NCBI GenBank assembly: GCA_934644965.1
Contig: CAKUDG010000032.1
Span: 1 to 27,232 of the forward strand
From: an uncultured Victivallales bacterium
GTDB taxonomy: Bacteria > Verrucomicrobiota > Lentisphaeria > Victivallales > UBA1829
Length of the DNA: 27,232 bases
Reading direction: 5' to 3'
The notes under the pieces were generated by a model that saw nothing but the letters and a program-made list of their open reading frames with translations, was not told where the DNA came from and searched no databases. The translations under genes and the position numbers were made by a program. Shown here one piece after another: positions 5,456 through 13,771 of this stretch. How positions within the stretch are numbered: the first letter of the stretch is position 1; each line of letters opens with the position of its first letter.

Positions 5456-8062
5456 ATGACACGGAAAAGAATGCAGACGCCTCTCTCCGCCAGATTCTGG
5501 CGCACGACGGCGGCCCTTCTGACACTCGGAATCGGCATGACGCTGACACCGGGTCTTCAGGCACAGGCACCGGAAAAATCAAAAACTCCTCTTGCAGGGA
5601 AGACACAAGCCCCTCCTCCGAAACAAGAGGAAGTTCTGAAAATCCCTCTGAAGCTCAATTATCTGCCGGACCCGAAATCCACGGATCCCCAGAGCAAGGC
5701 ACGTTTGGAGGTATTCCGCGAATTCCGCAGGCTTTATCCGTATATTGAATTGTCGGCTTTCAGCGGAATTTCGATTGCGGGAATCGGTGACGAGTCCAAA
5801 ATCATGCTTGCGATCGCAGGAGGAAGTGCGCCGGACGTGATGGGAGTCAACTTCCGGATGTCGGACACCTATATTCAGCAGGCGTTTCTGTATCCGCTGG
5901 ATGAATTCATTGAACGGGACTATCCCGGGGGAATGGCTGCATTTCTGAAAGACACTCCCGCACCGATCCGCCCTGTGATCTACCGGGAAGGCCCCGGCAT
6001 TGACGGCAACGCACCTGGGAATCACATCTGGGCCATTCCAGGCGAACTGCTTGTCCGTGTTCTGATGTGGCGCAAAGACCTGTTTCAGGAAGTCGGGCTC
6101 GATCCTGAAACGCCTCCGAAAAACTGGGAGGAACTTTACGAATTTGCGAAGAAACTCAGCGACCCTGAGCGGAACCGTTTCGGTCTGAACATGACCAGCG
6201 GTCTGCAGGCGGCGTGGGACTTCATGGCCTTTCTCTGGTCTGCCGGCGGCGAAGCCGTGGAAAAGAACAGCGACGGAGAATGGGTGGCGGTCTTCGGATC
6301 CAGAGAAGCCGCCGTCGCACTCGACTTCTACGTGAGACTCGCGACGGAGGAATGGGTGGATTCCAACGGGAAAATCCAGCGCGGATACACCAGTCTTTCC
6401 GCCCAGAACACAGGCGGCCCCCAGGGGGGAGACGCCTGGAGCGAAGGCCGCCTCGGCATGATGGTGCAATATCTCGACAGTCAGAAAATGGGTGGCGGCA
6501 CCGACGCCTCCCTGATCGGGATCGCCCCCTTCCCCGAAGGCCCCACCGGCAAACGCGGGACCGAACTGAATGCCGGCATGGAAGGGATCTTTTCCAATAT
6601 CCAGGGCCGGATCAACTCGGATGGGAAATACGTGCCTGCGGAAAAAATCCGGGAGGCGGCATGGACGTACATCAACTTCATGAAGTCGAAGGAAGCCCGC
6701 CGCATCACGGCAAAGGTTCTTGTGGACAACGGGCTCGGGCGCATGCTCTCCCCGCAGTGGCTCCGCGAATTCGGCTATAATGAGTATCTGAAATATTTCC
6801 CGCCTGAATACGAGGAAACCTTCAATCAGGCAGTCAAGGACGGGAAACCGGAACCTTACGGACGCAACTGCCAGATGGTCTATCTGTATATGACCGACCC
6901 GATCGACAAGGCCATGCAGCTTGCCCGCGAAAACAAACTGCCGGACGATCCGGAAGAAAGACTGGATCTTCTTCAGAAAACCCTGAAGGAGGCTTCGGAC
7001 AATACCACGGTCCAGATGATCGGGAAACTCTCCCCTGAGGAACGGGCAAAGAGGAACCGCGTGGCGATCATTGTCGCAATCATCATCGGAGCCATTTTCT
7101 GTTATGCCCTTTACAAGATCTGGATGATCTTCTCCCCGAAGGACAGCTATTCGGGAAAACGCAAAGGCTGGGAGTTCCGGAAAAACTGGCTGGGCTATCT
7201 GATCATGATTCCCGCGCTGGTGAGCATTCTGATCTGGGTGTATTACCCGATGTTTTCTGGATCGGCGCTGCTGTTCCAGGACTACCGGGTCGTAGGGGGA
7301 TCGACGTGGACGGGATTCAACAACCTGGCGGACGTTCTTTACAGCAAGGAGTGGTGGGGATCGGTCTGGAACACATTGCGCTACATGGTGCTGATTCTGG
7401 CACTGGGCTTTTTTGCGCCGATCGTTCTGGCGATTCTGCTTCAGGAAGTGTCGCACGCGAAACTTCTGTACCGGACGCTGTATTATCTTCCCGCCGTAAT
7501 GAGCGGACTGGTCGTCATCTATATGTGGAGACTGTTCTACCAGTCCGGACCGAACGGGATCATGAACCAGGTGGTGGGTTCCATTCTGGGCTTTTTCGGG
7601 ATCGACTTTTCACCGATAGCCTGGCTTGAAGACTCGAACTGGGCCATGCTGGCATGTATTATCCCGACCGTATGGGCAAGCGCCGGTCCAGGCTGTCTGA
7701 TTTATCTGGCCGCGCTCAAGGGTGTGCCTGATGACATTTACGAAGCGGCTGAAATCGACGGTGCCAATTTCTTCCAGAAGATCTGGCATGTGACTCTCCC
7801 GACTCTGAAGGCCCTGATCATCATCAACTTTGTGGGAGCCTTCATCGGTGCTGCACAGAGCGGAGGCATGATCCTGATCATGACCTTCGGACGTGCGAAC
7901 ACGGAAGTGGCCGAACTGCACATCTTCAAAGAGGCGTATACGAATCTGAGATTCGGAACCGCCATTGCGATGGCGTGGATTCTGGGCGTTACGACGCTGC
8001 TGTTCACGATCTATCAGCTGAAGAAGCTCTCCAACATGGAATTCAAAACGACGGGGAAATAA
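5456..8062 (+). CDS. Fused solute-binding protein and MalF-type ABC permease
   Basis: The 868-residue protein joins two importer parts that are normally separate. Residues 1-38 form a signal peptide (basic start, hydrophobic core, AQA before PEK). Residues about 60-515 form a family-1 sugar-binding protein, with features such as GGSAPDVMGVNF, PLDEF, MWRKDLF, NWEEL and the late hinge helix AAWTYINFMKSKEA. A hydrophobic segment (536-558) then crosses the membrane, followed by a basic cytoplasmic stretch (567-577). Residues 578-868 are a MalF-type permease with about six membrane segments and the ATPase-docking EAA loop EAAEIDG...LP (763-782). The predicted topology is self-consistent. Imported sugars, perhaps oligosaccharides, are inferred. 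The ribosome-binding site is weak (ACGGAAAACAGGC). The partner permease starts six bases after the stop. No ATPase gene is nearby, so a shared one elsewhere is likely. Confidence 0.9.
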   Translation: MTRKRMQTPLSARFWRTTAALLTLGIGMTLTPGLQAQAPEKSKTPLAGKTQAPPPKQEEVLKIPLKLNYLPDPKSTDPQSKARLEVFREFRRLYPYIELSAFSGISIAGIGDESKIMLAIAGGSAPDVMGVNFRMSDTYIQQAFLYPLDEFIERDYPGGMAAFLKDTPAPIRPVIYREGPGIDGNAPGNHIWAIPGELLVRVLMWRKDLFQEVGLDPETPPKNWEELYEFAKKLSDPERNRFGLNMTSGLQAAWDFMAFLWSAGGEAVEKNSDGEWVAVFGSREAAVALDFYVRLATEEWVDSNGKIQRGYTSLSAQNTGGPQGGDAWSEGRLGMMVQYLDSQKMGGGTDASLIGIAPFPEGPTGKRGTELNAGMEGIFSNIQGRINSDGKYVPAEKIREAAWTYINFMKSKEARRITAKVLVDNGLGRMLSPQWLREFGYNEYLKYFPPEYEETFNQAVKDGKPEPYGRNCQMVYLYMTDPIDKAMQLARENKLPDDPEERLDLLQKTLKEASDNTTVQMIGKLSPEERAKRNRVAIIVAIIIGAIFCYALYKIWMIFSPKDSYSGKRKGWEFRKNWLGYLIMIPALVSILIWVYYPMFSGSALLFQDYRVVGGSTWTGFNNLADVLYSKEWWGSVWNTLRYMVLILALGFFAPIVLAILLQEVSHAKLLYRTLYYLPAVMSGLVVIYMWRLFYQSGPNGIMNQVVGSILGFFGIDFSPIAWLEDSNWAMLACIIPTVWASAGPGCLIYLAALKGVPDDIYEAAEIDGANFFQKIWHVTLPTLKALIIINFVGAFIGAAQSGGMILIMTFGRANTEVAELHIFKEAYTNLRFGTAIAMAWILGVTTLLFTIYQLKKLSNMEFKTTGK

Positions 8063-8068
8063 GAAAAA

Positions 8069-10414
8069 ATGGCAATTATCGGTCAGGTAGAAAAAAAGAA
8101 CTGGAAGGTCAAGCTCCTGAATGTCATCATCCATGTGATTCTGATCACAGGGGCAACGACCATGGTATATCCTCTGCTGCTGATGCTTTCGGGCTCCTTC
8201 AAAAGCGCCGTGGATTTCAAAAACTTCAACATTGTTCCGGAATTCGTCTATGACGACACGGCCCTCTTCCGGAAATATCTCTTCACCAAATACAATGGGA
8301 GCTACGGTTTCATCAAGGGGATTTTGAAGGAACCGAACCGGAACATCGACACTCTGGAGGAACCGAAAACAGTCTCGGACAAACGTGTGGAAGACTACAG
8401 CGAATTTCTGAAGGAAATGCGCGCAACGCTCCCCCATTACTGGCGGGTGATCGGCATGGCCAATGAATTTGGAGTCTATCCCCTGAGTCTGAGGAACTAC
8501 CGTGAATTCATGCAGAAGAAGTACGGGAAGGACAAGGCCGGAATCGATAAAATGAACGATGAATATTCCACGGATTACGGTGCGTGGGATGAAATTTCGC
8601 TTCCTTCCGAATCCTTCACCTCCCAGAGAGCCACGACATCTTATACGACAGGGATGTTCCCCTCAGTGCTGGAGTTCAAAAACAGCGAATACGTCACGCC
8701 TCTTACGACCTCCTGGCCCGATTTTGACGGAGCATTCATCGACGCTCTGCGGCGTGACGCCTCCAGGAATCTTGCGGAAATCAACAAACAGCTCGGGACC
8801 AATCTGAACAGCTGGCAGGAAGTCACTCTTTCCGCGACTCTTCCGGAAAATCCGAAACTCGCGAAAATCTGGGAGAACTTCGTCAAAAACGACATCAACT
8901 TTATTTTTGTGACCCTGGATGCCGATCTTGTCCGGAAAGACTGGCAGAATTATCTCAAATCGAAGTACACGGACATCACCGACATCAACAACACCTACGG
9001 AACCAAATGGAAAAACTTTGACGAAGCGGAAATTTCCTCCGTCTGTCCGGAATCGGGTCAGTATCGTGCAGACTGGTCAGATTTTGTCCGTGAAAAGGCC
9101 TCCGGAAAGGCCCTGACTCTGGACACTCTCGGGCTCCGCTACCGTGACTGGATCCGGGAAAAATACGGATCCCTTGACAAGCTCAACGAAGCCTATGGAA
9201 ACGGGTACGGGAACTTTTCGGAAATTCCTCTTCCCGAACTGCCCCCCGAGGAAGACAATCTGGCTATGACAAAGGACTGGAACGACTTTGTCAATACGCT
9301 GGACTCCAAGGACATTGCGCTTGCCAGACAATCCGCTTCCAATTACCGGAACTATCTCCAGAGACTGTATTCCAAGCCGGCAAAGGGCGATGAGGAGCCT
9401 GAATGTGACTTCGAAGCAATGAGCCGGGATTACAATCTGACGATTAAAAACGCCAACTACATTCCTTCCCATGTCCAGTATCCGGAAGGGAAAGAATACA
9501 GCGACAAGGCGAGAGAAGATTATCTCAAGATCGTCCGCGATCCGGAATTTGCGGATCTGCATCGTCTTGAGCAGCCGGAAAATTTCAAGGGGAAATGGGA
9601 GGAATTCCTCAGAAAGAAATATACGACAATCGATGCTCTCAACAAAACCTGGGGCACCGTCGCAACGGAATGGGCCAAGATCCACATTCCCGCCAAGGAA
9701 TATGAATGGGATCTTATGCTGAAAAACAAGTCCTTCCTGATCAAGGAGTATCTGAAACGCAACTACCTGATGGTCATGGACACGCTTTTCACCAACGGCA
9801 ATGCTGCCATGAACACGCTGATCTACTGTTTCCTGGCGGTGCTGGCGGCTCTGCTGGTGAATCCGCTTTGTGCGTACGGGCTTTCCCGTTTCAAACCGGC
9901 ATCGTCCTACAAGATCCTGCTTTTCCTGATGCTTCCCATGGCATTCCCGGGAATGGTGCTCGGGATCCCGCAGTTCCTTCTGATCAAGGACTTCGGACTG
10001 CTCAACACCTTTGCCGCCCTCATTCTCCCGAGCATGGCGCAGGGATATTCGATCTTCCTGCTGAAAGGCTTCTTCGACAGTCTCCCGAAGGAACTCTTTG
10101 AATCCGCCGCCATTGACGGCGCCAGCGAATGGACCGTCTTCTGGCATATCGCCATGAGTCTTTCCACTCCGATTCTTTCGGTGATCGCGCTCGGCGCCTT
10201 CACCGGGGCTTACGGAAACTTCATGCTCGCATTTTTGCTCTGTCAGGAAAAATCCATGTGGACCATGATGGTGTATCTTTATCAGCTGCAGCAGAGATCC
10301 TCTCAGGCGGTCGGCTTTGCAGCCCTGATCATCGCAGCCATACCCACATTGATTGTGTTCATCTTCTGTCAGAACATCATTATCAAGGGAATTGTGGTCC
10401 CGACCGAAAAATAG
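8069..10414 (+). CDS. MalG-type ABC permease with giant repeat-bearing extracytoplasmic loop
   Basis: The protein has 781 residues, whereas MalG-type permeases usually have about 280-300. Segment 1 (about 16-41) is followed by roughly 530 hydrophilic residues. The permease core resumes at about 578 (NTLIYCFLAVLAALL, then CAYGLSRF) and has the EAA loop ESAAIDGASEW (678-688). With the N-terminus inside, the insertion faces the periplasm or cell surface. It contains about six copies of a unit with the pattern W/Y-x-x-F/Y-L-x-K-K-Y-G-x-I-D-x-L-N-x-x-Y-G-T...W-x-E-I-x-L-P. Examples are centred on residues 152-180, 239-255, 300-325, 366-388 and 518-541, with a worn copy near 434. Trp268, Trp336 and Trp404 are spaced exactly 68 residues apart. 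The motif resembles a segment of GH42 beta-galactosidases, which is an impression from memory. It probably pairs with the upstream fused permease. Confidence 0.88.
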   Translation: MAIIGQVEKKNWKVKLLNVIIHVILITGATTMVYPLLLMLSGSFKSAVDFKNFNIVPEFVYDDTALFRKYLFTKYNGSYGFIKGILKEPNRNIDTLEEPKTVSDKRVEDYSEFLKEMRATLPHYWRVIGMANEFGVYPLSLRNYREFMQKKYGKDKAGIDKMNDEYSTDYGAWDEISLPSESFTSQRATTSYTTGMFPSVLEFKNSEYVTPLTTSWPDFDGAFIDALRRDASRNLAEINKQLGTNLNSWQEVTLSATLPENPKLAKIWENFVKNDINFIFVTLDADLVRKDWQNYLKSKYTDITDINNTYGTKWKNFDEAEISSVCPESGQYRADWSDFVREKASGKALTLDTLGLRYRDWIREKYGSLDKLNEAYGNGYGNFSEIPLPELPPEEDNLAMTKDWNDFVNTLDSKDIALARQSASNYRNYLQRLYSKPAKGDEEPECDFEAMSRDYNLTIKNANYIPSHVQYPEGKEYSDKAREDYLKIVRDPEFADLHRLEQPENFKGKWEEFLRKKYTTIDALNKTWGTVATEWAKIHIPAKEYEWDLMLKNKSFLIKEYLKRNYLMVMDTLFTNGNAAMNTLIYCFLAVLAALLVNPLCAYGLSRFKPASSYKILLFLMLPMAFPGMVLGIPQFLLIKDFGLLNTFAALILPSMAQGYSIFLLKGFFDSLPKELFESAAIDGASEWTVFWHIAMSLSTPILSVIALGAFTGAYGNFMLAFLLCQEKSMWTMMVYLYQLQQRSSQAVGFAALIIAAIPTLIVFIFCQNIIIKGIVVPTEK

Positions 10415-10516
10415 CGGGAATGTCCCGTTGTCATCCAGAATGACCGGAGGGATCTGGAAAAAGGATGCTCTCCGCATCCATCTGCAAGGATACGGAAAGA
10501 ACGGACATGAAAAAAT

Positions 10517-10558
10517 GGAGGCGGCAGCTCTCAATCGGCTGTCGTCTCCTTTTTTTTT
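10517..10558 (+). terminator. Intrinsic terminator of the ABC transporter operon
   Basis: A 12-bp stem (10517-10528 with 10538-10549, including two G-T wobble pairs) with a 9-base loop is followed by nine T. It lies about 100 bases after the permease stop. Confidence 0.8.
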
Positions 10559-10937
10559 CCTCCAATGGTTTTATGCCTTCGGATTCAGACAGAAAATCAT
10601 CCGGACGGAAAGAGAAAAGAAGAAAAGCGCAGACCTTTTTTCTTCCGCCGCCGGAACTCCGCCGGAACTCCGCCGGAATCGGCTGACAGAAGAAGGGAAA
10701 CGGAAGAATATTGAAAAAGGAAATGGTCCGGATCCATCCCGAAAAAATAAAAAACGGCACTGCTCCTTTCCATTTTCCTCCATTCCGGAAGCAGGGAAAG
10801 AACAGGAGAGAATACTGGGAAAAGGGAGGAGGGAAAGGAGAAGAGGGGAGAGAGGGAACTGCAAAAAAAGAGGGGAACGGCCAAATACCTGCCGCACCCC
10901 CTTTTTGTGAAATCGGGATCGCTTTTCTAAAAAGTGC
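10559..10937. other. Gene-free spacer between convergent units
   Basis: No gene is supported here. The stretch is strongly purine-rich on the plus strand, above all 10790-10880. It contains a short tandem repeat of CCGCCGGAACT (about 10648-10678, nearly three units). It sits between the plus-strand transporter terminator and the minus-strand pilT terminator. The open frames that cross it have compositionally biased Lys/Arg/Glu or Phe/Ser sequences. Confidence 0.55.
10863..10900 (-). terminator. Probable terminator of the pdxJ-pilT unit
   Basis: On the minus strand, GGGG...CGGC can pair with GCCG...CCCC around a loop with a small internal mismatch. This is followed by TC and seven T (10863-10869). 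It begins about 40 bases beyond the pilT stop. Confidence 0.5.
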
Positions 10938-12044
10938 TCAGTCGCCGAGGATTCCGGAATCGCCGCCGAGGAAGATGCCTTTCAGATTCATCTTGAGCTG
11001 ATCTGGCATGGCGGAAGCATCCAGACCGACTTCCTCGGTGATGTCCCCATTATTGATCAATGCCAGAAGCGCCTGATTGTAGGACTGCATACCGTCCTCG
11101 CGGCCGGCTTCGATGGCGGCGGGGAGTTTTTCCAGCTTGTCCTCTTCCAGAAGTTTCCGGACGACGGGAGTGTTGATCATGATTTCATTGACAGGAACCA
11201 TGCCTCCGCCGAAGGCCTTCGGCAGGAGGCGCTGGGAAATGGTTGCCTGAAGGTTGAGGGCGAGGGCCTCGCGGATGGGGTCCTGTTCCGAATGAGGGAA
11301 GAAGTCGAGAATGCGGTTGACCGCCTGGGAAGCATTTGTGGCATGGAGGGTGGAAAGGACCAGATGTCCGGTATCGGCGGCCTGAAGCGCGGCTTCAAAA
11401 CTTTCCCGGTCTCTCATTTCACCGACCATGATGATGTCCGGGTCCTGACGCAGGGCGTGGACGAGTGCGCTGTAGAAGCTGCAGGTGTCCAGCCCGACTT
11501 CCCGCTGCTCGAAGAACGAGAGATTATCCTTGAATTCATACTCGATGGGGTCTTCAATGGTGATGATGTGGCGCTGGAAATGGGCGTTGACATAATCCAG
11601 CATGGCGGCGAGGGTGGTGGATTTTCCAGACCCGGTAGTGCCGCAGATGATGATGATGCCGCGCTTCATTTCGGAAATGGTCTTGAGAACGGGAGGAAGC
11701 CCTAGCTGATCGAAGGTCATGATTTTATTTTTCACATGGCGCATGGTCATGGCATGGGTCCCGCGCTGACGGTGGACATTGACACGGAAACGGCCGATGT
11801 TCTCCTGCGAATAGGAAACGTCCAGATCTCCGGTCTTCTTGTAGCTTTCCCGCTGTTCCGGAGTGCTCATGTGTTCGATGATGGTCTCCATGAAGGTTTT
11901 GTCGGGTGTGAGATCGGTCTGGACCATTTCGCCGGAAATGCGGAGCGAAACGGGAAAATCCTCCTTGATATGCCAGTCCGATGCCTTGGCCTCGATTCCC
12001 TGAATCAGGACGTTGTGGAATTCTTCCAGAATTGCACTGCTCAT
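10938..12044 (-). CDS. pilT: PilT/PilU-type pilus retraction ATPase
   Basis: The 368-residue GSPII_E-family ATPase should form a cytoplasmic hexamer that powers retraction of type IV pili or a related machine. All hallmarks are visible: Walker A GTTGSGKST (135-143), Asp box TIEDPIEY (162-169), Walker B DPDIIMVGEMRD (201-212) and His box TGHLVLSTLHATNA (225-238), then RILDFFP. Length and the C-terminal tail (MPDQLKMNLKGIF) lean toward PilU or the longer PilT subgroup, so the symbol is approximate. The start has an excellent site (AGGAGGGG, about 7 bases upstream). pdxJ ends 21 bases upstream on the same strand, so the two are likely co-transcribed. No pilin or pilus assembly gene is in the window. 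Confidence 0.9.
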   Translation of the reverse strand: MSSAILEEFHNVLIQGIEAKASDWHIKEDFPVSLRISGEMVQTDLTPDKTFMETIIEHMSTPEQRESYKKTGDLDVSYSQENIGRFRVNVHRQRGTHAMTMRHVKNKIMTFDQLGLPPVLKTISEMKRGIIIICGTTGSGKSTTLAAMLDYVNAHFQRHIITIEDPIEYEFKDNLSFFEQREVGLDTCSFYSALVHALRQDPDIIMVGEMRDRESFEAALQAADTGHLVLSTLHATNASQAVNRILDFFPHSEQDPIREALALNLQATISQRLLPKAFGGGMVPVNEIMINTPVVRKLLEEDKLEKLPAAIEAGREDGMQSYNQALLALINNGDITEEVGLDASAMPDQLKMNLKGIFLGGDSGILGD

Positions 12045-12065
12045 TTGTCACCCCTCCTTTTTTTA

Positions 12066-12809
12066 TCAGCTGCGGGATTCGTTTTTATCATAGTCCGCCA
12101 TCAGACGGATCATTTCGCGGACCGCGTTTTCCAGCCCGACAAAGACGGAACGGGAAATAATGCTGTGTCCGATATTCAGTTCATGCAGCCAGGGCACCTC
12201 CTTCAGGAGAAGGATGTTCTCATAATCGATTCCATGACCTGCATTGACCAGAATCCCGAGAGAATGAGCATAGTCCGCGCCACGGACGAGACGTTCCAGC
12301 TCCCGGAGACGATCTTCTCCGGACGCATTGGCAAAGGCGCCGGTATGCAGTTCAATGCAGGGAGCCCCGCATTCCTTCGCCGCATCGATCTGACGGAAAT
12401 CAGGGTCGATGAAGAGGCTCGGGCGAATCCCCGCTTCCAGGAGCATCGGCACTGCGCTGCGGAGAAGGGAAAGGCTTCCAGCGGCATCGAGTCCGCCCTC
12501 AGTGGTAAGTTCGCGGCGTTTTTCCGGCACCAGACAGCAGTTTTCTGGTTTGACAAGAGTGGAAGCAATCCGGAGCATTTCCTCCGTTACAGCCATTTCC
12601 ATATTCAGACTTTTCACGGCTGCGGCGAGTGCGGTCATATCGGCGTCCTGAATATGTCTCCGGTCTTCGCGGAGATGGGCCGTAATACCGTCCGCCCCCG
12701 CCTTTTCGCAGAGAAACGCCGCTTCCAGCGGCTTCGGGTTGATTCCCAGACGCGCCTGACGAAGAGTCGCGACGTGGTCAATATTCACTCCAAGTTTGAT
12801 TTTCGCCAT
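12066..12809 (-). CDS. pdxJ: Pyridoxine 5'-phosphate synthase PdxJ
   Basis: The 247-residue TIM-barrel enzyme condenses 1-deoxyxylulose-5-phosphate with 3-amino-2-oxopropyl phosphate to make pyridoxine 5'-phosphate, the last ring-forming step of the DXP-dependent vitamin B6 route. Signature segments are GVNIDHVATLRQAR (7-20), ITAHLREDRRHI (42-53, active-site His and Arg), the EMAVTEEM glutamate, PEKRRELTTEGGLD, VNAGHGIDY and ELNIGHSIISRSVFVGL. Length is standard. The start has AGGAG about 10 bases upstream. A pilus-type ATPase gene follows after 21 bases. A perfect TTGACA lies 87-92 bases upstream, although its -10 partner is poor. The enzyme being present implies that a DXP-type PLP pathway operates in this organism. 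Confidence 0.96.
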   Translation of the reverse strand: MAKIKLGVNIDHVATLRQARLGINPKPLEAAFLCEKAGADGITAHLREDRRHIQDADMTALAAAVKSLNMEMAVTEEMLRIASTLVKPENCCLVPEKRRELTTEGGLDAAGSLSLLRSAVPMLLEAGIRPSLFIDPDFRQIDAAKECGAPCIELHTGAFANASGEDRLRELERLVRGADYAHSLGILVNAGHGIDYENILLLKEVPWLHELNIGHSIISRSVFVGLENAVREMIRLMADYDKNESRS

Positions 12810-12872
12810 TTTCTTTCAGCTCCTGTTAGAAGTTACGACAGGATATGCCCCTCCTGCCATCCTTTTCAATCT

Positions 12873-12901
12873 TCATTCAAACCTCAAAATTCAACTGTCA
12901 A
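12873..12901 (-). promoter_or_regulatory. Possible pdxJ promoter (-35 element only convincing)
   Basis: A perfect minus-strand TTGACA (12896-12901) lies in the 146-base gap before pdxJ. At 17 bases spacing the -10 reads GAATGA, a poor match. The same pattern of strong -35 and weak -10 recurs upstream of the C39-ribD unit. Confidence 0.28.
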
Positions 12902-12955
12902 TAAACCGGGTCCGTTCTCAGCTTTCCTTCTTCCGGAAAAAATCATAGCACAGTT

Positions 12956-13771
12956 TCAAGGACTCCGCAAGCGGGAAACAAATTTTGCAAACGAATCGGC
13001 TTCCGGCACACTCATGCGCTGATCCTGGGACTGAGGGCAGGAAAAAAAGGGCCCGTCCATCCCGACCGGATCCAGATACTCGATCCAGGGCAGAATATGG
13101 CCGGGAACCAGACGGTTCCCGCTGTCCGCATCATACACAAACATGACCGACTGCGTCTCAAAACGCAGCAGTCCGGCGTATTCCGAAGGAGAAAAATCCC
13201 TCGGCAGCTCATGCGGATGAATTTCCAGACACACTTTCACAGAGGGCACCAGACAGTTGCGCAGGAAACGCATCATATCCTCCGCGTGCACGTCTGTCTG
13301 CGACGGCACGCGGAACGGCAGCAGCAGAGTCATTCCCTTCCGCAGCAGCACCGGCGAAAGTTTCCGGATGATCTCCTCCGCATTTCGGGACGCCTCCTCA
13401 TTCTCCAGCACCGTATTCATCCCGCATCCGAACGCTGCCGTACGCACTGGAGAAACCGATGCGATTCTTTCCAGTACCCTGCCTGCCTCATGAATGAATT
13501 CCTCCCGCAGGGCTTTCCCGCAATAAGGCACATTCCTGCAGAGACGGCGTTCCAGAATGCTTCCGCAGTGCACGCAGGAGAACCTCGCCGGATTCAGTTT
13601 CCGGAGAAGATCCGATGCGGATGCGTCGAAACACTCCGTCGGGATTTCCAATGCGTCGAAACTGGAAATGTCCAGAAAATCCCGGACGTTCAGCAGTGGC
13701 AGATTCATCCGCCCCAGCGCCATTCCGAAATGTTTTTCCGCCTTCCAGTGTATTCTTCCGCTGCTGTTCAT
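12956..13771 (-). CDS. Unknown protein, possibly TIM-barrel sugar isomerase-like, coupled to ribE
   Basis: I do not recognise this 271-residue protein with certainty. It has no signal peptide or membrane segment. Alternating strand-helix segments recall xylose isomerase-like TIM barrels: DALEIPTECFD, RTAAFGCGMNTV, GMTLLLPFRVP, VKVCLEIHPHEL and QSVMFVYDADSGNR. Glu183, His185, His187 and Asp214 would be natural metal-ligand candidates if that fold is right. An internal group CVHC...C...C (residues 66, 69, 78, 84) could bind a metal or be structural. The ATG overlaps the ribE stop as ATGA, so it is translationally coupled to ribE and is the last gene of the C39-ribD-ribE chain. pdxJ starts 146 bases further on. 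The coding frame is well supported by the tight packing; the role is unknown. Confidence 0.75.
   Translation of the reverse strand: MNSSGRIHWKAEKHFGMALGRMNLPLLNVRDFLDISSFDALEIPTECFDASASDLLRKLNPARFSCVHCGSILERRLCRNVPYCGKALREEFIHEAGRVLERIASVSPVRTAAFGCGMNTVLENEEASRNAEEIIRKLSPVLLRKGMTLLLPFRVPSQTDVHAEDMMRFLRNCLVPSVKVCLEIHPHELPRDFSPSEYAGLLRFETQSVMFVYDADSGNRLVPGHILPWIEYLDPVGMDGPFFSCPQSQDQRMSVPEADSFAKFVSRLRSP

Noticed and set aside
5579..7456. 625-residue open frame on the minus strand opposite the fused transporter gene
   Set aside because: The translation is rich in Arg, His, Phe and Gln with no domain, and the plus strand encodes a clear binding protein and permease; it is a codon-bias shadow.
10353..10910. 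Open frame of 185 residues after the transporter operon, plus minus-strand frames in the same spacer
   Set aside because: They cross a strong terminator and a purine-rich tract; the Lys/Arg/Glu-rich or Phe/Ser-rich composition reflects base composition.
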